A DNA stretch of 25,846 nt. Source: an uncultured Clostridium sp. (GTDB taxonomy: Bacteria; Bacillota; Clostridia; Clostridiales; Clostridiaceae). The position numbers were made by a program, and so were the translations under genes. The DNA lies in contig CAKVFO010000034.1 in the NCBI GenBank assembly GCA_934746785.1, positions 1-25,846 of the forward strand. The letters run 5' to 3'. The notes beneath the pieces are model-generated. The model was not told the DNA's origin and did no database searches. It saw only the letters and a program-made list of their open reading frames with translations. Positions 7,878 through 19,000 of this stretch are shown one piece after another (position 1 is the stretch's first letter; each line of letters opens with the position of its first letter).

Positions 7878-8540
7878 TTATTCAGTTAACACAGAATCCT
7901 CTGCAGCTGTTTCTTGTAAAAATGGTTTTAATATTTTATCTACCTTAGGCATAAAGAATTGAATAGTAGGTCCTTGGCATAAAGCGGCAATTATTGTTCC
8001 TATACCAACAATTCCTCCTAAGAAGTATCCTATTACAAGGAATGATAAATCAAGAGTTATACGAATCCATCTATATTGAAATTTTAATTTTTCTTGAAGC
8101 ATTAGAGGGATTAAATCATTTGGAGCAACTCCAAGATTTGCACTCATAAGCATTGAAAAACCAATTGCTATTATTACACATCCTAAGAATAAAATTATAC
8201 ATTTAATTATTAGATTATAGCTTTCAAAAGAAACTGAATCTAATACATTACTCATTAAATCAATAAAGAATCCAGCAGATACAACTGCTAATATTGTACC
8301 AATATTAATAGACTTTCTTGCAGTTAAAAGTATTATTATAAAGAATGTAACTAATATAACAAGATTAGCTTGTCCTGTAGTTATGTTAAGCACTTTTGCT
8401 AAACCTTGAGTAAATACTGTGAATGGATCAGAACCAATACTTGCTTTTATGAATACAGCAACACCAGTTTGAATTATCCATAATCCAGCAAAGAATAGAA
8501 TTAACTTTTTTATAAACAATAAATAATCAAATTTTTTCAT
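7878..8540 (-). CDS. YczE/YitT-like integral membrane protein
   Basis: This is a 220-residue protein with five hydrophobic helices and glycine-rich loops, consistent with the YczE/YyaS branch of the YitT-like membrane proteins. Family features visible are IQTGVAVFIKASIGSDPFTVF after the first helix and the matching second-half motif SMLMSANLGVAPNDLIP, which suggests an internal duplication. The function is unresolved; B. subtilis YczE affects surfactin production and many homologues sit beside MocR/GntR regulators, but no such regulator is adjacent here. The start is supported by AAAGGATAA 8-10 bases before the ATG on the minus strand. It is monocistronic, and its stop lies only 8 bases from a strong terminator. 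Confidence 0.8.
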   Translation of the reverse strand: MKKFDYLLFIKKLILFFAGLWIIQTGVAVFIKASIGSDPFTVFTQGLAKVLNITTGQANLVILVTFFIIILLTARKSINIGTILAVVSAGFFIDLMSNVLDSVSFESYNLIIKCIILFLGCVIIAIGFSMLMSANLGVAPNDLIPLMLQEKLKFQYRWIRITLDLSFLVIGYFLGGIVGIGTIIAALCQGPTIQFFMPKVDKILKPFLQETAAEDSVLTE

Positions 8541-8581
8541 AATTATATTATCCTTTCATCTTAGGTAAAAAATAAACATAT

Positions 8582-8602
8582 CGTTTACAATAGTTACAAA
8601 CG
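8582..8602 (-). promoter_or_regulatory. Dyad overlapping the putative promoter of the yczE-like gene
   Basis: CGTTT...AAACG arms flank two direct TTACAA copies over 21 bp. Read on the minus strand, TTGTAA followed after 17 bp by TTTATT could form a weak promoter with the dyad covering its -35 and spacer, a common operator position. This is an inference. Confidence 0.35.
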
Positions 8603-8721
8603 ACGTACTAAATAATAACATGTATTAAAAAAATATACAAGCTGTTTTTTAAAAAACATGAAGTTTTGAGTTAAAATTTTAAGGGAAAGAAGTAACTAAA
8701 AGGAAATATGTGGAATAGAGG

Positions 8722-8750
8722 TTGTTTTTGATATTTTTTTCAAATATAAT
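8722..8750 (+). promoter_or_regulatory. Promoter of the ArsC/Spx-like gene
   Basis: TTGTTT (8722-8727), a 17-bp spacer and a perfect TATAAT (8745-8750) lie 40 bp upstream of the start codon. The rest of the 250-bp divergent intergenic region (8541-8789) holds a 14-bp palindrome of T6A6 flanked by G/C (8644-8657) and no gene that I can see. Confidence 0.6.
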
Positions 8751-8789
8751 TATGATGAGATTAAAAAACGATAAAAATAGGAGGGCGTT

Positions 8790-9143
8790 ATGAAAACCTT
8801 ATTAATAGAATATCCTAAATGTACAACATGTAAGAAAGCTAAAAAATTTTTAAAAGAAAATGGAGTGGAGTTTGAAGAAAGACATATATTAGAATTAAAT
8901 CCTACTAAGGAAGAAATTTTAAAATGGATAGATATGAGTGGACTAGAATTTAAAAAGTTCTTTAATACTTCAGGAATCTTATATAGAGAAATGGGGTTAA
9001 AAGATAAGATAAAAGGTATTACAAAAGAAGAGGCGGCAGAAATTTTAAGCAGCAATGGTATGCTGGTAAAGAGACCTATATTAATCAAGGGTGAAAAAAT
9101 AGTTCTTGGTTTTAAAGAAGAAGTTTATAAAGATGTTGTATAA
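8790..9143 (+). CDS. ArsC/Spx-family thioredoxin-fold protein
   Basis: This 117-residue protein has the ArsC/Spx/YffB glutaredoxin-like fold. A redox-active CTTC pair (C11, C14) follows a short N-terminal strand. NTSGILYREMGLKDK corresponds to the conserved family segment, and KRPILIKG contains the late Arg-Pro motif of the ArsC family. The complete CxxC and the presence of both segments suggest a functional protein. Whether it reduces arsenate, acts as an Spx/MgsR-like RNA polymerase partner or does another thiol reaction cannot be decided; no arsenic-resistance genes are nearby. The SD AGGAGG lies 5 bases before the ATG, with a good promoter 40 bp upstream. No terminator is obvious before the yqeY promoter. 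Confidence 0.85.
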   Translation: MKTLLIEYPKCTTCKKAKKFLKENGVEFEERHILELNPTKEEILKWIDMSGLEFKKFFNTSGILYREMGLKDKIKGITKEEAAEILSSNGMLVKRPILIKGEKIVLGFKEEVYKDVV

Positions 9144-9145
9144 GT

Positions 9146-9175
9146 TTGTATATTACCTTTTCAATTTGGTATAAT
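9146..9175 (+). promoter_or_regulatory. Promoter of the yqeY-like gene
   Basis: TTGTAT (9146-9151) and a perfect TATAAT (9170-9175) are separated by 18 bp, 75 bp upstream of the start. The leader contains AAGG-AAAAT-CCTT, a small hairpin. Confidence 0.55.
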
Positions 9176-9249
9176 TTATATATATATGTAAGAAAATATA
9201 AAGAAAAGGGGTGCTAAGGTTAAAAGGAAAATCCTTAAGACCGTAAAGT

Positions 9250-9687
9250 ATGTTAAAAGAAGTAATTAAAAAAGATGAAATAGCTGCAATGAAAGCTAGA
9301 GATAAAGCAAAAGTAAATGTATTAAGAATGGTTAATTCTGAAGTGAAAGCTTATGAAGTAAATAATAGAGAGACTATTTCAGATGAAAATGTTATTAAGA
9401 TAATTGAAAAGAATATAAAACAAACAAAGGAAGCTTTGGATTATGCTCAAAAAGCAAATGATGAAGAAAGAATTACAGAAGGAAAGTTTGCTTTAGAAGT
9501 CTTAACTCCATATTTACCTAAACAGTTAACTGAAGAAGAAGTAACTGAGATGTTAAAGGAAATAATATCTAATGGCAATTATACAGCTAAAGATATGGGA
9601 AAAATAATGAAAGAAATTATGCCAAAAGTTAATGGAAAGTTTGATAGATCTAAAATTAATCCAATGGTTAAGCAATTATTAGGTTAA
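9250..9687 (+). CDS. yqeY: YqeY / GatB-related domain protein
   Basis: This 145-residue soluble, mostly helical protein matches the YqeY family in full length: an N-terminal region with AMKARDKAKVNVLRMVNSEVKAYEV, a central ALDYAQKANDEERITEGKFALEVLTPYLPKQL segment that is the family hallmark, and a C-terminal GKIMKEIMPKVNGKFDRSKINPMVKQLLG. YqeY resembles the tail domain of GatB, the amidotransferase subunit that corrects misacylated tRNA, but free-standing members have no established reaction. The ATG is the first start after an in-frame stop at 9244-9246. The usual SD is missing: the nearest AAGG is over 15 bases upstream, inside a small hairpin, so initiation may be weak or unusual. It is monocistronic. 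Confidence 0.88.
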   Translation: MLKEVIKKDEIAAMKARDKAKVNVLRMVNSEVKAYEVNNRETISDENVIKIIEKNIKQTKEALDYAQKANDEERITEGKFALEVLTPYLPKQLTEEEVTEMLKEIISNGNYTAKDMGKIMKEIMPKVNGKFDRSKINPMVKQLLG

Positions 9688-9769
9688 TTCTTTTGATGCA
9701 GTCAACAATAGATAATTATTTTGGTTGTATTTTTAATGAAGTAATTAAATAAACAATTTATTTAAAGAT

Positions 9770-9816
9770 AGGTGGATGTCCTTAAAATTATATTTTTATA
9801 GGGATATTCACCTTTT
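9770..9816 (+). terminator. yqeY terminator
   Basis: A 14-bp stem with a few G·U pairs (9770-9783 with 9800-9813) is followed by a short T-run, 80 bp after the stop. Confidence 0.7.
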
Positions 9817-9874
9817 GTTTATATATATATAGAAGAAAAAGTAAATAATAACAAATGTTAATTAATAACTTATG

Positions 9875-9903
9875 TTGACTCTTTGTAAACGCTTATGTAT
9901 AAT
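9875..9903 (+). promoter_or_regulatory. Strong sigma-A promoter of the giant metalloprotease
   Basis: TTGACT (9875-9880), a 17-bp spacer and a perfect TATAAT (9898-9903) predict a start near 9910 and a ~180-base leader. Confidence 0.8.
9884..9897 (+). promoter_or_regulatory. cre-like site inside the protease promoter
   Basis: TGTAAACGCTTATG matches the Gram-positive cre consensus TGWAANCGNTNWCA except at the last two bases. It occupies the spacer between -35 and -10, where CcpA binding would block RNA polymerase. This suggests glucose repression of the protease. Confidence 0.5.
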
Positions 9904-9909
9904 AATTTT

Positions 9910-9937
9910 GTGATATATGAATGCTAACATATATCAC
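9910..9937 (+). other. 5'-end stem-loop of the protease mRNA
   Basis: A perfect 10-bp stem (9910-9919 with 9928-9937) and an 8-base loop fall at the predicted 5' end of the transcript, a position typical of RNase-protective hairpins. Confidence 0.5.
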
Positions 9938-9964
9938 TATCTTCAAATTATAAACAGTAAAATC

Positions 9965-10011
9965 AGATACCTTGCATTAGACAGGTTAATAACTGTCAAA
10001 CAAAGGTATCT
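9965..10011 (+). promoter_or_regulatory. Leader hairpin whose right arm is repeated in the start of the CDS
   Basis: The outer stem AGATACCTT (9965-9973) pairs with AAGGTATCT (10003-10011). The inner stem GACAG (9980-9984) pairs with CTGTC (9993-9997). The ten bases AAAGGTATCT (10002-10011) recur at 10100-10109, codons 5-8 of the protease, so the left arm can pair either locally or across the ribosome-binding region. Confidence 0.5.
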
Positions 10012-10087
10012 AATAAAATAGAATTATTTGAGTTTGGCAGTGTTAGATGTGGTGATGCAGGGATAATTAAAGAGAAAGGATGAAGTT

Positions 10088-13000
10088 ATGACCAAAACTA
10101 AAGGTATCTTTATTTGCATTTTTAGTTTTATTATCCTAAGTCTATCGTGTGTGAATGTATGGGCAGCATCAGAAGTAAGATCCGTTCTTGAAAATCAAAG
10201 TTCAGAATTAGTAGGCGGCGAAGAAGTTGTTGTTGCATTGAAGATTGATAATTATGAAATACTAGCTAATGGTATTAATGTTTACAAAGCAACCTTAGAA
10301 TATGATAAAGATATATTTGAGGAAGTTTCAGAAAGCAATTTTCAAACTCAAGAAAACTGGGGAAAACTCAAATTTAATAAGGACACTGGTGAATTTATAA
10401 TTATAAAAAAAGCATCAGATACTGAAACTGGTGAAATAGCTAAAATTACACTAAAGGTTAAGGAAAATGTTCAAGCTGGAAAGGCAAATATTTCGATTAA
10501 GGATATTAACACTTCAGGCGGAAAAGAAGACATTAAGGTTGAGGAATCAGAGGTTATTGTAGATATTATAGAACAGCAACCAGAAATTCCAGAAGAACCA
10601 AATAAACCTGAAAACCCAGATGAACCAGAAGAACCAAGTATACCTGAGAATCCATATAAACCAGAGGATTCTAACAAGTCTGAGAATAAACCTCAAGGTA
10701 AGCAAGATAAGGTGGAAAGTGACTCATCAAAAAATGAGAATTTTACAAAAACAGGGGATACTACAAATTGGACTTTATGGTTTGTAATAATAGGGATAGA
10801 AGCAGTAATTGTTATAGTTTGTTATAAAAAGGGTAAGTTCAAAAAACTTAATTACAAAAATAAAAAAGTTATAATGATTTTAATTATTGGAGCAATATCA
10901 TTACAAACTGTAGGAACAGTTACAGCAGCTACTTCTAATTTATTATCAAAGGGAGAATTAAATGGTGACGGCGAAATTAATTATGAAGATGTTGAGTTAT
11001 TAGAAAAATATTTAATTCATTTAGAAGATTTATCAGAAGAGGCAATAGTTAATGCTGATATAAATAGTGATGGAAATATTACAGTAACAGACTTATCTTT
11101 ATTAATTAAAAAGCTAGAAAAAACATTAGATTATAAAGTAGTTCTATCTAATGCAAGGGATTATAATTATTACCCAAAGAAAAATGAAGAAATAACTTTA
11201 AAGTTTATAGGAGATGTAAGCTATGATGAAGCTATTAAAGAGGTAATAATAAATAATGAACATTATAAAGTAAAAAAAGCAGAAGAAAGTATGCTTTATA
11301 CTGTAGATGTGGATAGCCACAATACAGCAGGAATAAAGGAGTATCATTTTACAGAAGTTTTATTGAGTAATGGAAAAAGAGTTAAAGTTGACTATATAAT
11401 GAAACTTGATGTGTTAAAGGATATTCCAAGCATAGAAAATTATACTGTAAATGAAGATATAAATGAATCAAGAGTTGATATTTCTTTTAATTTAAAGGAT
11501 GAGGATAAAAGTATCCAATCAGCAGGTGTAAAAATCTTAAATGATAATAATGAAATAATTAAGGAAAGTGAATTATCAGCAGGAGAAAACACAATTAATA
11601 TTGATGTAGAGAATGATAAGAAATATATAGTTAATTTTTCTATTTCTTATGATTTAGATTCAAATAAGTTAATTGAACATGAAGTTGATAATTCAGGAGT
11701 GATTTATGATACAAAGGAATTAGAATTTATAGTAGATTACAATTGGCAAGTTTCCAATATTGCTACCTATAATAATGGTGTTCAAACAAATGAATTTGAA
11801 AAACAAACTCCAATTGAAATAAGATTTAATAGTTCAAACTCAACAAGATTTGAACCAGCATTTGCAGTGGTAAATGGAAAGGAATATAGAGTTACAAAAG
11901 AAGAAGATCAACAGTATGTGCTAACTGTTGATGGTATGGAGAATGCAGGGAAGGCTGAAATAAATTTAGAGGAAATTTTATTAGCAAATGGAAAGAGATT
12001 TTCAATTGAAGAAGATAAAAAGTTAATTCCTATAACAATATTGAAGGAAAAACCTAGCATTGAAGAAATTAATCTTAATGAAGATTCAGAAAAAAATAAA
12101 TTAGCAGCCAATTTTAACCTTGTTGACAACGATTCTGCTTTAGAATCTGCAAGTATAATTTTATTAGATGAAAATAATAATGAAATTAGCAGAAAAGAAG
12201 TTAAAACAGGTGAAAATGAGGTCTATTTAGATACTAAGTTGTCAAATAAGTACATAGTTAAAGTTCTTGGAACATATACTTTAGCTGATGAACATGAAGC
12301 TAGAGAAGAAGTATTGATAGAAAAGCAAATTGACGCAAAGTTATATGCAGAAATTACAAAAATGACTTCTAATATAGATTTTGTGGAAAAAGGACAAATT
12401 GTAACACTTCAATTTGCTATTAATAGCAATAAAATAGAGGATGTTGCAAGAATTCGTGTTAATAATCTTGAATGTATTGCAACAAAACTTAGTAAAGATA
12501 ATTATGAAGTAAAGTACACTGCAAGTAATGATAGCGGAGTTCAAAATCTAAATGTTACAAAAATTATATATGCTGATGGTAAAGCAGCAGATGTAAATAA
12601 GGATATAAACATTGAAGTTTTAAAAGACAAGCCTTCTATTACAGAATTTTCTCAAAAGGATAATTTAAATGAAGGTAAAGTTACTTTAGAATTTAATGTA
12701 TTGGATGAGGATCAATCCTTTATTGATGGAAAAGCTATCTTAAAGAACAAGGAAGATAATTCTACAATGGAAAAGAAAATAATAGTAGGAGAGAATAACC
12801 TTGAATTTTCAGTAGAAGAAGATAAACCATATGTATTAGAGATTTATGCAACATATGATAGGGATTCTAATACATTACCAGGTCATAAAGAAGATGAAAA
12901 TAAGGTAGTAGATGAATTACTAACTACTGAAGAAATTGAACTTGTTGGTGATTACAGATTAGAAGTAGGCAATGTTACTTCTTATAAAGAAAATAATCGA

Positions 13001-16000
13001 ACAAAGTACTTCAATAAAAATGAAGAAATAAATATTAGATTTTCAGTTACAAATTCTACAATGTTTAATCCTGAAAAGGCAGTTATAAATGGAAAAGAAT
13101 ATAATCTTAAGACTGTAGAAGGTTTCTATGAAGCAAATATTTTAGGATTTGATGAAGCAGGTAAAAAGGAAATTATTGTTGAAAAGGTGATTTTAAGCAA
13201 TACAAAGGAATTACCTGTAAGTAAAAATAACCAAGTTAATATTGAAGTTTTAAAGGACAAGCCAACTATAAGTGGATTTTCTTATCTAGAATCTGGAGAC
13301 AATAAGTTAAATGCAACTTTTAATGTTGAAGATAGAGAAAATGCAATTGGAGCTGGTGAAGTAATTGTATACAATGAAAATCAAGATGAAGTTCTTAGAA
13401 AGAACATTGTATCAGGAATTAATCAAATAGAATTTAATAGAGATTCTAGTGAATATTTTGAAGTCAAAGTTATAGTTTCTTATGACTTAGACAACAATGT
13501 TTTTGAAAGTGGACAAAATGAATATTCAAATGAAACTATGTTACAAGAGGGAATATCATTATTAGGTAATCGTAAGATAGAGATGAAGGATATTTTAGAT
13601 ATTACTTTATATGAGATGAAAACTGATTATTCAGGAAATGTACAGTATAGAGAGGTAACTGATGTTACTTATATCTATATAAAATATTATCCTGAAAGAT
13701 ACATTGCTAGAATACAAATGAAGGATATGCCAGATTTTTATTCTAAAGTAAATGATTATAGAATAGAGGATAACAAATGTTACTTACAGTTAGATTATGA
13801 TAAAAATCTAGTACAATATACTAATAATGGACAACAACAGAATAGAGCTGAAGTTCTTTTTGGAGAAGTAGATGGAAGCAGTGCAATTAGTAATTCATTT
13901 TCAAGTCTAATTTCAAGAATGAAAGCAGACCCAACTGGAGATTTTGTTTTAACAAGAGATTATGATGCTTCTGAATTTGAAAGTAATGGTGTGCCTTTAT
14001 TAGGATACAATTTTGAATTTAGAGGAACATTAAATGGTAATGGACATACTATTAGTAATTTAAAAGCACCATTATTTGATATTATAAAGGATGCTACAAT
14101 AGAAAATTTAAAATTTGAAAATGTTATATCAGCAAATGCGCCTATTGCTAAGATTGCATATAGCGGCACAAATATTAATAATGTTCATGTAAATAATCTA
14201 TCAGTTACAACTAAATTTGCTGGTGGTAGATATGGAGGAATTGTAGCTGTTGCTCAAGGTGGTACAAAGCCTGTAACTATAAGCAACAGTAGTGTAACTA
14301 ATTTTAAAATAGTAGAAGGTGGTCTTGCAGAATCTGCAGCAAGTGAAGTTGGTGGAATTGCTGGACTTATACAAAATGCTATTGTTGAGGACTGTTATGT
14401 TGAAGGAACAGTTAGAGGAGATAATAAAGTTGGTGGAATTGCTGGTGAAGTTAACTATACTCAAGATTCAAGTGATACTAGTATTATAAGAAACTGTATA
14501 ACAAAAGTTAATGTAGGCAGTAGAGGTGGGAGTGCCGGCGGTGTTTTAGGATATGCATCAAAATCAGCTACTTTAACAAATAATGTTAGTTTAAGTACAG
14601 GATATAATGGAAGCAGAATTTACGGAGGGGGAAATGTTACACTTAATGGCAAAAATATTGCAATAAGTGAATCTGAACTTAAAGAAAATTCAGATAGAAA
14701 TATTCAAACTATATCTAAGAATGATTTTTCAAAGGATACATTAAAATCATTAGGATTTAATAAAGATAAATGGAATATGGATGATTGCTCATATGATAAT
14801 TTACCAAGTCTTAATAATAGCGATCCAAGAAATGAATCAAATAATGAATTAAAGAGTAATGGAAATTATATTCCAGACTATGAAATTTTAAAACAAAGAA
14901 AAGATTATAATTCAAATAAGGAAATGCTATATAGTAATTTATATAAATTAATGCCTTTTTATGATTCAAAATATCTAGTTATAGATGGTAAAAAAATTAG
15001 TGAGGATCATGTTTTAAATGAAAAGCCTATTAATTCAGTTGTAGCATTTGATTCAAATAGAAATGTAATTACATACTTAACAGAAGAAAATTATGATAGT
15101 ATACATTCAATTAGAATTATATTTAAAGATAGAACTACATTAAATTACAATGTAACTTACAAGTATAAAGATACAGATGAGCCTAGAAAGACTTATGGAA
15201 GAGTTGCAATGTACAACATTGATGAGTTAGGTATTGAGTACAACTATGATAGTTATATTGTTAAGCAGGATGCAGCTATTGTAGATGAACTGGTTAATTA
15301 TGTAAAAGATTTAGAGTATGATAAAGACTTAAAACATCTTGTTGATCTTCATTCTTATGATAAGAGGGGGTATGCTGTCTTTAAAGAATACTTTAATAAT
15401 GTAATTAGAACAGAAGAAAATGCAAGAAAATTTGTATTAAACTTATTAGCAAATGCAGAAGGATACAGTGTTACACAAGAAAATCCAGTATTAAATTATA
15501 CTATCAGAAATAAGACAATAAATGGAAATGAACTTGCAAGAACTATGTTTGCCTATACTTATTTTTCACGTTTCTATGGAGTGGAAATGGGCGGTACAAG
15601 TGTAAGTGATTTGATGCTATTCAAAGGTGGTATATATGGTAAAAATGTAACATTTAATAATGTTGTACGTGATTTTTGGAATTCTGAATATAAATCTGCC
15701 CATGTTGTGGATTTACAGTACAGAGATAACTTAGGAGTTCTTCTTGGAACTTCACAAGGAGATATGATAGAAAAAGCTATTACTGCTGCAACAGATTATG
15801 AGGATCCAAATGATTGGTTTACTGATTACTTTAGTGGTAGGAATCTTTTAACAGAGTCAGCACCAAAGGATTATGCTGATAAGGCAGATTATAGAGCTTG
15901 GACTCAAATAAAGAAACAACCTAAATATATAATGAACATTTTAACTTTACCAGAGGACACAGGATTTTTAGTTTCATCACCTGGAACATTCGTTGTTGGG

Positions 16001-19000
16001 TCTCAGATGGTATATATTAATGAATTTGCTAATAGGGAACAGCAAGAAAAATTACTTGTAAACATGAAAGAGTTTGGCGATAAGATGGCTAATTTCTATA
16101 ATAATTTATTAGGGACCGTAGATGTTTCTTACTTAAACAAATATGCAGATATACAAATTGATAATATTAATGTAAATAAGTATGGAACACAATCTAATGG
16201 AAAATGTACAGACCCTTTTCATATAAATTTCAATGATTTGCTAAATGAGTGGTTTTTGGCAAGTGGTGCTGCTGCATATGCAACTGATGGTAAAGTAAAT
16301 TATGCAAGTTCAGCATTAGCAACTTATGCGCATAACTGGACACATGAAATTGGACATAACCAATCATATAAATTGTTCTTTAAAGGAAATGGATTTAGAC
16401 CTATTGGTGGAAATAATAATGGTAACTTAGGAACAGAGGATTATACAGATGGACACACAACTCAATCCTTTGGAGATGGAGATGTAAACTGGAATTTAAG
16501 TTATAACTATAATCCAGATGCTCTTATAGCAACAAACTTAACTCAAGATAGGGTTAACACAGTTGATAAGCTTAATAGTTACTATAAGGGAATGTATGAA
16601 GCAATAGATTTATTGGATTACTTAGAAGCAGAGGCATTCTTAAAATTAACACCAGAGGAACAATCAAAGGTGGCGGTACAAGTTCAATATCCAGAGCCAA
16701 ATGATCATACAACAGTAAGATGGAAAGAGTTAAGTAGTGATGATTTTGAAAGAATGAACTTAAGAACTGTTGAAGACTTATGGGATAATCAAATTACTAT
16801 TCGTCCAGGTATAAGTGGAGAATCAGTCCAGCATCCAGGAGGGGCTTATGGTTCTGAAGGTATGCATGTAAGAAGATGGTATCAACCATACAATGATAAT
16901 GGTAGAACTCATTCTTGGGGATTCACATATACAACATGGCAAATGCTTGGTATTGCTGGATATGAAGATGGATATCTTAATTGGTTTACAGGAAAGAGTA
17001 GAACAGATTTAGATGCCATTAGAAAAATTACAAAAGATGACACAATGACGTGGAAGAAATTTAAAACTCAAAGATATGAGTTGATGAAAAATAGTGCGGA
17101 TACAAATTCTTATATAGATGCAGAAAAGCTAGTTGAAGATTATGTTAAAGCATTAAAGGCAGATGCAGTAAATAAAGATAGAAGTGTAACTGCTAGTACA
17201 AATATTAGAAGAATTAACTATCACCATTTAAAACGTGCTACAAATGATTTTAGAAAAGAAGTTTTAGATAGCAGAAATGATGTTATTCATATATCCACAA
17301 TAGAGGAGTTTAGGGAAAAACTAATGCAAAATACAATAGGAAATACAAGTGGAAGCACAAAGTATTATGTAGGAAATTATGTATTAGATAATGATATAGA
17401 CCTTTCTCAAGTAGTGCCTAATGAAAATGAAACTATTATAGATGGATATTTCATGGGCAAATTAGATGGAAATGGACATAAGTTAATAGGAAATACTGTT
17501 CCTATATTTAATAGGATTAAGTTTGCTAATATTTCAAATTTAACAATTGAAAATAGTAATATAGCAGTAGCTGCTCAATCTAATGAGAAAAATGGTGCTT
17601 TAGCAAAGGTGCTAGAATATAGTACTGTTCATAGTGTAATAGGAAAAAATATTACTGTAAGTGCAAATAAAGAAACTGGAGCACTTGTTGGGAATATGAC
17701 AGGGGCTGTAGTTAATGATACTCATGTTGTTGATGGAAGAATTTCAGGAACTGCAAGAGTTGGAGCTATAGCTGGATATGCAGACAAGTCACAAATTATG
17801 CAATCTTCTTCTAATGTAGAGATAACTGCAACAAGTTCCGCTGTTGGAGGATTTATTGGTGAAATTACAAATACATCTATTGTTAAAGATAGCTATTCTA
17901 AAGGAAAAGCTAAAGGAAATGTAGATGTTGGAGGATTTATTGGATATGTAAATAACTCTTGTATTATAAATTCCTTTAGTAATGCAAAGGCAGAAGGAAA
18001 TAGTGGAGTTGCAAGTTTTGTAGGACAAACTACTAATAATTCTGTTATAAAAAACAATTTAACCTTGGTAAATCAATTTATGGGTTACAAATTTGATGGT
18101 AGAACACCAAATGATAAGTTTGTTAATTTTAGTGGTAATTATGAAAGTGAAGGTAATGTAGGAACTTCTACAAGAGAAAGAACTGCAGTTAACTTTGATG
18201 GTAAGATAGATATAGCAGCTGAAGCAAAGGTTAAAACTGAAAGATTCTATACAGAAACTTTAGGTTGGAATAATGAAATTTGGGACTTTAGTAATGTATC
18301 AACTGGAGGTCTGCCAAAATTAAAAAATTCTGACGTAAATGATAATTTATCAGCAGAAGATATACATTATATTGAAACAGCAGATGAATTTATAACAAAG
18401 ATAACAGAAAATCCATATGGAAAGTTTGTTTTAAATAATGATATTGATTTATCTTCCAAGAATAGTTTGATTAATGTAGAATTTAGAGGAATACTTGATG
18501 GTAATAATCATAAAATCATAGGAAATATAGTATCAATATTTAATAATATTAACAAGGCTATAATTAGTAACCTAGTTATAGAAAATAGTGTAATTAAAAA
18601 TTCAGCAGATAATGTTGGAGTGCTTTCAAAGACAATGTATAATTCAACAATAGAAAATGTACATGTTACAGGAGCTGCTATTAATGGTGCAAATAAAATT
18701 GGAGGTTTAGCAGGATATGCTGAAAGTTCAAAGATAAAGCAAAGTAGTAGTAATGTATCTATATCAGCAACTGGTTCTAATGTTGGTGGATTAATAGGAC
18801 AAATTATAAAATCTACAATAATTGAAAACTCTTATTCTTCAGGGAAGGTTACGGGTAATGAAAATGTTGGAGGATTAGTTGGTAATGTTACATCTTCTAC
18901 TATTAAATATAGTTATAGTTCTTCTTCTGTTAATGGTACAAATGGAGTTGCTGGATTTGTTGGACAGTCAGCAGGAAATTCTAATATTGAAAATAATATT

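Noticed and set aside
10471..10677. Minus-strand frame rich in Gly/Ser over the protease linker
   Set aside because: It is the reverse reading of the Pro/Glu linker repeats of the protease.
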